From UBA10677 sp045532295 (lineage in GTDB: Bacteria; Bacillota; Clostridia; Christensenellales; Pumilibacteraceae): 64,000 bases of DNA. The notes under the pieces are model-generated. The model was given only the letters and a program-made list of their open reading frames with translations. It ran no database searches and had not been told where the DNA came from. Position numbers and translations under genes: made by a program. Each line of letters starts with the position of its first letter. Position 1 is the stretch's first letter. The DNA is taken from the NCBI GenBank assembly GCA_045532295.1, contig JAZSFP010000014.1, forward strand, positions 62,001-126,000. Reading direction: 5' to 3'. Below are positions 16,934 to 26,700 of the stretch, in pieces.

Positions 16934-18631
16934 TTAAATCCTTTCCATAAATTTGTCAATGTTTGCAAAAAGCAAGCAATGGAATACTACCGCAACTGCT
17001 ACTGCGATAGCAATTAATACTATCCAAGAGACTATTTGCGCTACGATAATAGAGGGAATTAAGATAAAGAGAATAAGGGGAATTGCCACGAGAACGATAG
17101 TTGCGACCATATTTATTAGCATAGGGATTGACGCGCTTTTGCCCTTTACCGCCTCGTTGTGCGTTACCCACGAAAGATTAGGTTTATGCGCGTCGAGGAG
17201 CATTGCAAAGCAATTAAAACCGTAGTTGTAGATAAGCAAGAATATAGTTCCAAATATCGTATTTATGAGGTTAAAGTTAGTTATGGAACTTACTATCATT
17301 GCAATTACTATGGTAAGCGTTGATATTATAAGGTAAAGGGTTAGTTTTGCTTTGATTTGCGTTTTATAAGGAACGGGCATAGTTTTCATTACGAAGAAGT
17401 TTTTACCCTCGCGTGTAATGGAAGTCGCCACGCCTACATTTAAACTAACGCCCATCATACAAATAAAGGCTATCATTATAAACGAAAACACCATTTCGAC
17501 GATTTGGAGCATATCGGCGGATAGTCCTTCACCCGTTTCCGCTATTCCCTCCATAAGTCCCATATCCATAGACGACGAGAAAAATACCATAATAATAGGT
17601 ACTAACACTACTCCCGCGAGGCATTGAAAAGCGAACGCTGGCGTTCTAAAAAGTTCTCGCCACTCTTTCTTAAATAGCGCCATAAAGGGCGAATTTTGCT
17701 CAGTTTTAGCAACTTTGCCCTCTTTTTTGCCGTTTCCCTCAAGCATACTGCTTGCGCTCTTTTTATAAACTGCTCCGCTTATAAGCATTGCTAAAGCGAT
17801 TAAAAGCGCGCTCGTTATAAGAAAAACGGCAAGGTTTATAATAATTGCTACGGGTAAAGCGAACGAGCCGAAGAGCGTATTAGTAGAGAGCGTCGCAACT
17901 CGCGAGACGGCGGTTAAAGGAAATAGGATATTCGATACCGTTCCCATTGCGCCCATAAACGCTAAGACGAGTTGTTCTTCGTCGATTATTACTTCGTCTC
18001 CGTTCATTGCAAGGTTGCCTAAGATAAGGTAATACGCGCCGAAAACTACGCCGAAGAGCACGATTAACACGATAGAAGTTAGCGCGCCTTTGTTCTTAAA
18101 GAAACTTACCACATACATTAGGGGGATTGCTATTATCATTACCAAGAGCATAGGGATTGCCGGGACGAGCAATACCGCTAAAACGCCTACGATATAGTAG
18201 ACTGCGCTCATAGAAGTCGCTATGCCTACCGTAATTATGCAAGGGATAAGCATTAGCGTGCTTATTACTATTTCAGTTAAATACACTACCGAGAGTTTTG
18301 CCAAGAACACGGTGGAGGGTTTTACGGGTAAAGTGAGCATAAACTCCGTGTCTTTGGAAAAGTATAGGTAGTTTAGCGTAGGAATAAGACCGAAAATGAC
18401 CACCGCTACGCAACCAACGCCTAAGATTAGCGTTAAAAATTCTGCAAGAAGGTTTAGTTGCTGAAAAACGGGCGCGGTAGTATATAGGCTTGAGCATATT
18501 GAAAAAATGATAAAGCCGTATCCAAGCGCTATGATTAGATACGCGAGGTATATCCATTTGGAGTTCTTTCCCTCGTCGCGCTTGAACATATATTTAAATA
18601 ACAAGCCGAAAATGGTTAAATAGTTTTTCAT
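16934..18631 (-). CDS. ABC exporter permease, about 11-12 membrane segments
   Basis: This 565-residue hydrophobic protein has a cytoplasmic N-terminus (FKYMFKRDEGKNSKW) followed by clear membrane helices at roughly 28-50, 62-84, 105-130, 140-165, 175-195, 245-290, then a charged cytoplasmic loop (about 300-335, KKEGKVAKTEQNSPFMALFKKEWREL in outline) and five or six more helices. This two-half layout is typical of ABC-2 type permeases of the EcsB/YhaP-like export group. It begins one base after the ATPase stop with AAGGAAAA as SD. The substrate is unknown. Confidence 0.85.
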   Translation of the reverse strand: MKNYLTIFGLLFKYMFKRDEGKNSKWIYLAYLIIALGYGFIIFSICSSLYTTAPVFQQLNLLAEFLTLILGVGCVAVVIFGLIPTLNYLYFSKDTEFMLTLPVKPSTVFLAKLSVVYLTEIVISTLMLIPCIITVGIATSMSAVYYIVGVLAVLLVPAIPMLLVMIIAIPLMYVVSFFKNKGALTSIVLIVLFGVVFGAYYLILGNLAMNGDEVIIDEEQLVLAFMGAMGTVSNILFPLTAVSRVATLSTNTLFGSFALPVAIIINLAVFLITSALLIALAMLISGAVYKKSASSMLEGNGKKEGKVAKTEQNSPFMALFKKEWRELFRTPAFAFQCLAGVVLVPIIMVFFSSSMDMGLMEGIAETGEGLSADMLQIVEMVFSFIMIAFICMMGVSLNVGVATSITREGKNFFVMKTMPVPYKTQIKAKLTLYLIISTLTIVIAMIVSSITNFNLINTIFGTIFLLIYNYGFNCFAMLLDAHKPNLSWVTHNEAVKGKSASIPMLINMVATIVLVAIPLILFILIPSIIVAQIVSWIVLIAIAVAVAVVFHCLLFANIDKFMERI

Positions 18632-18632
18632 A

Positions 18633-19388
18633 TCAGTTTTCCTTGGGCTCTTCCGTCTTGCCCGCTACCGAGAGGAAAATTTCTTCTAAAGATTTGTCGT
18701 TTACCTTTTCTTTAATCTCGTCCATTGAACCGAGAAGAACGAGTTTGCCTTTTACGATAATGCCTACTCTATCGCACAGTTTTTCCGCTACCTCGAGAAC
18801 GTGCGTTGAGAAAAATACGGTGTTACCCTCTTGACAGTGCTGGCGCATAAGTTCTTTGAGTTCGTACGCAGACTGCGGGTCAAGTCCCGTCATAGGCTCG
18901 TCGAGAACCCATAGTTTTGGGTTGTGGATAAGCGCGCCTATGATGCTTATTTTTTGTTTCATACCGTGTGAGTATGATTTTATGGAACTATCAAAGGCGT
19001 CGGTAAGGTTGAAAAGTTCGAGCATTTTTTTGCTCCTCTCTTCTCTCGTCTTTTTATCCACTCCGTAGATGTCCGCCAAAAAGTTTATATATTCTCTGCC
19101 CGTAAGTTTGTCGTAGATGACGTCGTTATCGGACACGTAGCCAAGGCTTTTCTTTGCCTCAATGGGATTTTTCTTAAGGTCGTATCCACAAATCTCGATA
19201 CTGCCCTCTTCGTAACTAAGTATTCCCGAGAGCGCTTTAATAGTGGTGGATTTTCCCGCGCCGTTCGGACCTAAAAAGCCGAAGATTTCACCAGGACGAA
19301 GCGATAGCGAAAGTCCGTCAACCGCTTTTACCGCGCTTTTGTTGTAGGTTTTGGATAAATTTTCTATTTTAAGCAATTCTTCTTGCAT
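18633..19388 (-). CDS. ABC transporter ATP-binding protein
   Basis: The 251-residue ATPase has Walker A GPNGAGKST (about 39-47), the signature SHGMKQKI (about 137), Walker B LWVLDEPMTGLDP, and the H-loop FFSTH. The C-terminal extension is short. It pairs with the permease immediately downstream; together they form a half-size ABC-2 exporter. It follows rarA by 14 bases with AAGGAG, so the three genes are probably one transcript. Confidence 0.95.
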   Translation of the reverse strand: MQEELLKIENLSKTYNKSAVKAVDGLSLSLRPGEIFGFLGPNGAGKSTTIKALSGILSYEEGSIEICGYDLKKNPIEAKKSLGYVSDNDVIYDKLTGREYINFLADIYGVDKKTREERSKKMLELFNLTDAFDSSIKSYSHGMKQKISIIGALIHNPKLWVLDEPMTGLDPQSAYELKELMRQHCQEGNTVFFSTHVLEVAEKLCDRVGIIVKGKLVLLGSMDEIKEKVNDKSLEEIFLSVAGKTEEPKEN

Positions 19389-19402
19389 AGTCTTTTCTCC
19401 TT

Positions 19403-20719
19403 TTAAATGGGCGTTTCCTCTTCTTTTTTCTTCTTTTCCGCCAAAAATTCGGCTATTTTGCGTTCATTTCCGTTTTCTTTAGGCTCGTAGAACTTTACGC
19501 CTACGAGTTCGTCGGGAAGATACTGCTGACGGGCGTAACCACCGAAGTTATGGGGATAGATATAGGGCTTTTCCGCTTTATCGAGCGAGGAAAAGTTGGT
19601 GTTTCTCAAATGTAGGGGAACAAAGTACGCGCCGTTTTCTTCCGCTACTCGTCGCGCCTCGTCCATTGCGATTACTACCGAGTTGGATTTGGGCGAGGTG
19701 CATACGCAAATTATTGCTTGAGTAAGCGCCAAAAAGCCTTCGGGCGGACCTAACTTTTCGTAAGCGGTCATTGCGTTTACTGCTACGACGAGCGCCTCGT
19801 TGTTGGCAAGACCTACGTCTTCGCTTGCGTGCGCTATCATCCGCCTAAAGATTATAAGTGGGTCAAGCCCCGACGCAATTAGTCTAAACGCCCAATATAG
19901 AGCGGCGTCGCTATCCGAACCTCTAAGCGATTTACAGAACGCTGAGAGCATATCGTAATAGGTGCTTTCGTCTACCGATACGGTTTTCTTTTGGATCGAT
20001 TGTTCGGCTACTTTTTTATCCACTACGATTGCGCCCGTGCTATCGGGGGCGGTAGTCAAAACTGCAAGTTCAAGCCCGTTCATTGCGTTCCTAAGGTCGC
20101 CCGACGCTCCCCAAGCAAAGTGAGCAAGGGCGTCCTCGGTTACCGTGAGGTTGTAGTTTCCAAAGCCGTTTTGTTTATCGGCGATTGCGCGTAAAAGTCC
20201 ACGCTTAATATCCTCGTCTTTAAGCGCTTTAAGTTCGAAAACTCGACAACGAGAAACGATTGCTCTCGTCATTGAGATATAGGGGTTTTCGGTAGTTGAA
20301 CCGATGAATATTATACTGCCGTCCTCGATTGCGGAAAGCACGCAGTCGGACTGCGCTTTGTTCCAGCGGTGGCACTCGTCAAGAAGAAGATAGGTCTTTT
20401 TGCCGTAGAGTTTTAACCGCTCTTTCGCCTCTTCGATTACTTTCTTTGCGTCCGCTACTCCGCTACTTACGGCGTTGAGTTTGACGAACTCGCCACTCGT
20501 GGTGTGGGCGATAAGCGATGCAAGGGTGGTTTTTCCCGTGCCCGGAGGACCGAAAAATATGCAACTTCCCAGTTTATCCGCTTTAATTGCGCGCTCTAAA
20601 AGTGAGCCACTATAAATTAGGTGACTTTGACCGATAAAGTCGTTGAGCGTTTTGGGGCGCATTCTGTCTGCTAAGGGCGCGTTCGATACTTTGTTAGTTG
20701 TAAAATCAAATAAATCCAT
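19403..20719 (-). CDS. rarA: Replication-associated recombination protein A
   Basis: RarA (MgsA) is an AAA+ ATPase acting at stalled replication forks, related to clamp-loader subunits. The 438-residue protein begins PLADRMRPKTLNDFIGQSHL, carries Walker A FFGPPGTGKTT (about 55-65), Walker B LLLDECHRWNKAQ, sensor GSTTENPY, and the C-terminal tetramerisation domain with GPPEGFLALTQA. There is no SD: a TATAAT box sits exactly six bases before the ATG, so the message is probably leaderless. Confidence 0.96.
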   Translation of the reverse strand: MDLFDFTTNKVSNAPLADRMRPKTLNDFIGQSHLIYSGSLLERAIKADKLGSCIFFGPPGTGKTTLASLIAHTTSGEFVKLNAVSSGVADAKKVIEEAKERLKLYGKKTYLLLDECHRWNKAQSDCVLSAIEDGSIIFIGSTTENPYISMTRAIVSRCRVFELKALKDEDIKRGLLRAIADKQNGFGNYNLTVTEDALAHFAWGASGDLRNAMNGLELAVLTTAPDSTGAIVVDKKVAEQSIQKKTVSVDESTYYDMLSAFCKSLRGSDSDAALYWAFRLIASGLDPLIIFRRMIAHASEDVGLANNEALVVAVNAMTAYEKLGPPEGFLALTQAIICVCTSPKSNSVVIAMDEARRVAEENGAYFVPLHLRNTNFSSLDKAEKPYIYPHNFGGYARQQYLPDELVGVKFYEPKENGNERKIAEFLAEKKKKEEETPI

Positions 20720-20725
20720 ACGCCT

Positions 20726-20755
20726 ATTATAACATTTTTTCTTTTCTTAGGGCAA
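20726..20755 (-). promoter_or_regulatory. rarA promoter abutting the start codon
   Basis: TTGCCC and TATAAT on the minus strand are 18 bases apart; six bases separate the -10 box from the rarA ATG, placing the expected +1 on the A of ATG. Confidence 0.65.
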
Positions 20756-20758
20756 CTG

Positions 20759-20780
20759 TTTTTAGTTACTTAACTAAAAA
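20759..20780. terminator. AT-rich inverted repeat after the glucan synthase gene
   Basis: TTTTTAGTTA, two bases, TAACTAAAAA. The stem is A/T only, so termination would be weak; it lies three bases after the stop of the giant gene. Confidence 0.4.
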
Positions 20781-20782
20781 TC

Positions 20783-23700
20783 TTACTTTTTAGCGCGTTT
20801 GACGGTTATTGTTCTGCCGTTAAGAGAGGGCGAAAGCGTTAGGAGGGGTTTTGAATAGGTCGTCTCGTCCACCTTTACCGTCCACTCGCCCTCTTTTTCC
20901 GTATTGTCAATCGTGATTTTTGCTACTGCGCCGTCGCGTTTTATAACTACTTGCGCAGTTTTGATTTCGCTTGGGAGCGCGGGGGTTACGCTAAGCGTTT
21001 TTCCGCGTATCATTAGGCCGAAAAACCCTTCCGTGATTAACTTAAACGCCCAACCGGCAGAGCCCGTATACCAACTCCATCCGCCTTCGCCTGCGCGCTC
21101 GCCTGAATAGATATCGGCAGAAAGAACAAAGGGTTCGTTCTTGTATTTTTGAGTGTCCGATAGCGTTAGCGAGTGGTTTACGGGGTTTACGGCTTTGAAT
21201 ACTTCCCACGCTTTTTCCGTTTCCCCTGCTTTAATTAGCGCCATAGCAAACCACACGGTTGCGTGAGTATACTGTCCGCCGTTCTCCCTAATCCCCTCGG
21301 GATACGAGGAAATATAGCCTACTTTGAGGTTTTTAAAGGGCGGAGAAAGAAGTTTAACGAGGTTATTTTGCTTATCAAAGAGAAGATCGTAGGCGGTTTG
21401 GAGCGCAATTTTGCCTCGCTCTTCGTCCGCAATTTCCGATAAAACGGCGAAGGCTTGGGTGAGAAGGTCGATTTTGCACTCAGTGGAAGACTTTGAACCG
21501 AGCACTACGCCCTCGTCAGTGGTGGCTCTATGATAACGGTCCTCTTCCCACTCGCCCTCTACTGCGGTTTTGAGTTTTACTAATTCTTTAGCGTAGAAGT
21601 GTTTTTCTTCCGATAAAAAATGAGGCATAAATTTTTTGATAACGAGGTATAAAAGCATCGTTACGAACACGCTCGTGCCTTTTCCTTTGTTCCCAACTTC
21701 GTCCATACCGTCGTTCCAGTCGCCTCCACCCATAAGCGCGAGGTTTTTCTCGTTAAGGACGATACTATCGATCGCTTTTTTGCAATGTTCGTAGATACTG
21801 CCCTTTCTTTCGCTTACTTCGAATTCGGTGTAGAGTGAGGGAGAATTTACCGGGATAGGCATACTTTTTAGATAGTTTACTCGCTCGTTTAGTATACCGT
21901 CGTCTCCCGTAAACGATATATACTCGCTTACGACGAGAGGGAGGAAAAGTCGGTCGTCGGTAATGTGAGTACGGACGCCTTGTCTTTCCTCGTGCCACCA
22001 GTGAAGAACGTCGCCCTCGATAAACTGACGAGAGGCGCATTTTAATATATGCTCTCTAACGCGCGAAGGCGAAAAATACATAATAGCAAGACAGTCTTGG
22101 AGTTGGTCTCTAAAGCCGAACGCTCCGCCCGATTGATAAAATCCACTACGGGCGTTAAACCTACAATCGAACGTTTGCGTGGGTAACCATTTATACAGTA
22201 AATCTATCGGTAAATAACCTGAATTTATAAAAATCGGACATAGCGTACCCCTTCGTTTTGATTTTTCTTCAAGAATTTCATCATATTTAGAAAGGTTACT
22301 TTCCTCTTCAGTAGACAAAGTAAAGACGAGCGTTTTTTTGTTTTTGGGGGAAAGCGCAACCTTGACTGAATAGATAAGTGAAGTTCCTTTTATTTCGCTA
22401 TCAAGGTGGGTTAGACGCGCGCAATCGCCATAAGAATTTTGCATAGTTTTTCTATTAAATGCGTACTCGTTTAACTTTTCACTGCAGTCTATTGTTGCCA
22501 CTTCTCCGCTTGCGCAGTTACGCATTATAAGACGATTCCCCTCTTTCTTTCCCGATAGCGCGTGCGCGGTTTTCGTTATATCACTACCGAGGACTATATC
22601 GACTGCAAGGGCTACTGAAAGCGAGCGAATTTCGTTCGTTTGGTTTATTATTTCCACCTTATAATACTTGCGTTTTCCAAAGCCTACGAACTGAGTAAGG
22701 TGAGTGGTTATAGCGTTAAACGAGCAAGAGTGCTTAACGCTATCACGCGAAAAGAGAATGGAATAGTATCCGTTTGTTTTTACGGGGCTGGGAGCAACCG
22801 ACCAGCAAAGTGAATTTTCGCAAAACAATACGCTTTCGCTGGGAATATCTTGCGAGGCGTCGTTATTCCACTCGGTAAGTTTGTTTTCTCGTGAGTTTTC
22901 CGAAAAAGTATAGCCTCCGCCGTTATTCGTTATTACCGTGCCGAATAGTCCGTTTGAAAGCACTACCGACCAAGGTTTAGGCGGAACGGTTTTATTTAGG
23001 TCGATATAATAGTCGCCCTCATCCGTAAAACCGCCTATTCCGCATTGAAGTTTTAGTTTAGGGGAAGTTAGCGGTTCGCTTGCTCGGGGTTTGGTTTTTA
23101 CCGTCATAGCAAAGTCAATACGCTTATTTTCCTCGTTAAAGTCAACGGCGTTTTTTAATACTTCGCTTGCGCGTTTGCTTTCCGTATGCTCGTTGATTAT
23201 GGTAACGGGAATTCTATTAAGGAGAGGACATTTCGATAGCATAGTTTCTATTTTCTCGCGCTCTTTTCTAAAGTAGCCTTCCCTCTCTTTGTAGATTACG
23301 GCAAGAGAAAATCGCGCTCCAAAACGCAGGGCGGTTTCTATCGCCAAAAGGCGAGTTTTATTTCGTTCGTGGTTTGCATTAAATTTAAGCGCAACAACGG
23401 GCAAGTTTTTACTAAACTCAGTATCGCTCTTTACGCTACCCACTGCTCCCACTATGCGCGAGAAAATTTGCGAGGCGTAACCGTCAAGCATAGAGTTCGA
23501 GGAAAGCAAAGCATAATATTCGTAAGTTTGCGTAAGGGCAAGAGAAGAGAACAGTTTATTTTTATCGAACGACACGAGGGTAAAAAAGCGGACCGTTTTT
23601 TGCTCGTTTTTGAAAAGCGTAAAGGTTGTTTGCGCGCTAAAAATCGGGTCTAAGACGCAACCGAATTTTACGCTGTCGTCGCCATTATAAAACGCTCTTT

Positions 23701-26700
23701 TCGAGGTATTATACTCCGCTTTTTCCGAGCAATAATGCACGGCGAAAAGCCCCTCCCTTTCCGCTTTTATCGCGTCTTTGAGTGGTAGGAATTTCGTTCT
23801 TACGAACATATTATAATACTCTCTATGAGAGTTTTGCGCCTCGGCGTTCCCAAGCGTTAATTCCTCGTAAGAAGTAAGCGTTATATTTAGCGGAGAGTTT
23901 GTAAGATTACGGACTGTAACCTCTCTAACTTCCCCTGCGCCATTTGATAAAACGCTTGCTTTAACGATTGAAAAAAGCGAAGGGGTACGCTTTTCAAAAG
24001 TAGCGTGGGAGTTTGTAAAAGTCGAATAAGAATTTGCCGTTAACGAATAGTCATAATCGTTCGTTTTTGCAAAAACGAGCATACCCGTACCCCGCCGTTT
24101 TGCGTTCACGGTAGAATTTTTATACATTGAAAAACCGTTACCGTCGCCGTCTATTGCCATACGGTAGTCGCGTTTTTCGTACAAGTAATATTCGTTAATT
24201 TCCTTGCTTTCACCTATGAAAATTACACTATCAGCGGTTTCTTCTATTCTTTTAACTGTCGGTTTACTGTTTGCTCTTCTCTGATTTTTAGGGCGTGATA
24301 AAAGCAAATCCGTTGCCTTGATAAACGGACGAGAAGCAAGCGTCTTTACAGCGCAATTATCTTTTAAGGCGTTGAGTAGCGAAAGCATAATCATACCTTG
24401 GTGGTGCGCCATATATACTCTTACAGGCGTTTTATCAATCGCGTCGAAAAGCCCGTATTTTCCCACTGCTCCGATAGAGATATAGTACGAGATAACCGCC
24501 TCTACCGAAGCGGTAGCAAACGGAAGAGAAAGTAGCGCGGAATAGGGAGAAAGAACGGTAGTTTCTCCGCTATTGCTTAACGCATAATTCGGAACGCCAA
24601 ACGCTTTATATTTATAGTCTCCGTTGTCTTCAAACGCGCCGAAAAGACTTTCGCTTATTCCAAACGCGTGGAGATTTTTTTCCGAGCAATATTTGATTTG
24701 TCCCTTTACGGAAGAGAGCGCGCTATCAAAATAGAGCGTTCCTTTTTGGTAGTTAAAAAACTGCGGACAGAGAAGGTATTCGAACGCGCCTCCCGTCCAA
24801 GATGCGAGCGTATTGCCTGCGTAATAGTAGGTTCTATGCGAGAGGTTTTTCCAAGTTTTCCACGGAAAATGACCGAGGGCGATCGCCAAAAGATAGGTTA
24901 TACTACTTTCACTTGCTACGAGGTCGTAATGACCGACAAAGTGTTTTTCCGTATCGTTATAGCCGTTAAATGCAAGCCCACGCTCTTCGTCATAAAAAGT
25001 GGATAGGTCTGTTTCGTTTATAATTTTATTATATAAATCTTTATCGATATCGCCGACGAGTTCTTCAATGAGTAGCATTGAACAAAGGAAGTTACCACTA
25101 TCGACGAACGAAACGAAACGAGGCGGAAGAGGGGCGAGCGTTTTAATATCGTACCAGTTATAAAGGTTTCCTTTCCACTTCTCAAGTTTTTGAACGGAAA
25201 GTAGCGTATCGTGGATATATTCGCTTGCTTGCTCTTTACCGATAAGGTTTAACTTATACGCGCAAAAGCACGAGACAAGCGACATACCTATATCGGTTGG
25301 CGAGGTGCGGAGCGCGTAAGAAAAGTCTTCCCTCTCGTCAAAATTGTCGGGCGGAAGAAAGTTATACTCAACTTTATGGCTATCAATAAAGTAGCGCCAA
25401 GTTTTTTGGGCAATATACTCGAGCGTTACTTGCAGTTTGTCGCTTAGTTTTCGGGATTTTTGCTTTTCAGAAATGAGTATATTAAGAGGCAAAACAGTTA
25501 TGAAAAACACGCAAAAACCGTAACATAATATACTATTGCCTAAAAACAAATTGCTCGTAAAAAACGCAACCGTATATATAATTTGCGGAAAAGCAAGGTC
25601 GAGTTTACCTCCGTGGGCAGACACTTTCCAGTCAAGAAGTTTGTCGTTTTTTATAAGGCGGAAAAGAGTTATTAGTATCCACGCAAGATTATAAATAGAG
25701 ACTACGGGAAGAAGAGAAAGATTATATAAAAGCGTGGCGATATTTTTGATAAACGCTTTGCCGTTACACAGCAACGTTGGGAGGGAAAACAGGATTTTTA
25801 CAGCGTAATATCCCACTACTAAAATTGCGCTTTGGGATAGAGATAGCGCGCTTAAAAATAGCAAGATAGAGAGCGCAACGGGCAACAAAGCAAAATTAAT
25901 ATTCATCATTATATGATAGGCGTTAATTATGCCTATGGGGTTTTTGCTCCACTTTCCTTGCTTGTTTTTTACGATCGGAAAAAGATACGGTATTAGTTGG
26001 ATATCGCCCCTCAGCCATCTAAGCGCGCGCGTAAAGTACGCTTGGGGCGTTGAGGGAAAGTTGTCAAGCGCCTCTAAATCGCAATTTTTACAACCGACGA
26101 ACGCGCCCTCGATAAAGTCGTGGCTTAAAATACGCTCGTCGGGAAACGCGTTTACCGTTTTTTCGTAGAATTCTTTTACTCTATAAATGCCTTTGCCCGT
26201 AAAATTACCTGCGCCAAACACTCTACTGTGGAGATGCCGATACGGGTATGAATAGCCGTCCAGTCCTACTCCACCGTCCATAAGCCTTGAAAAAAATGTT
26301 TCGTTGTGAGAGGCTGGTGTCGTATTCATATTGAGCGATACCACCGTAGCCGTTTCGTTAAAAGGGTGTTCCATAATCGCAACGAGGTCGTCCGCGCAAT
26401 CCAAAAGCGTATCACTATCGAGAGTTATTATATACTTTTTCTTGTAATTGTCGCCTAAAATTACTGAAAAGTTCGTTTTTTTATCTGCTAAAATTAGCGA
26501 GTTAAGGTCAATGAGCGCGCCTCTTTTTCTCTCGTAGCCTCGCCACTCGCTATTACATTTTACTCGTTTCCTTATAAAAAGATTAAACCGTTTATCGAGA
26601 TTTTTAAAGCCTTCTTTCAGTGTTTCGATAATAATTTTATCGTTTTTATTTGTATCATTTTTCGAAGGGACAAGGTCAACTAAGAGGGCAAACGAGTGCT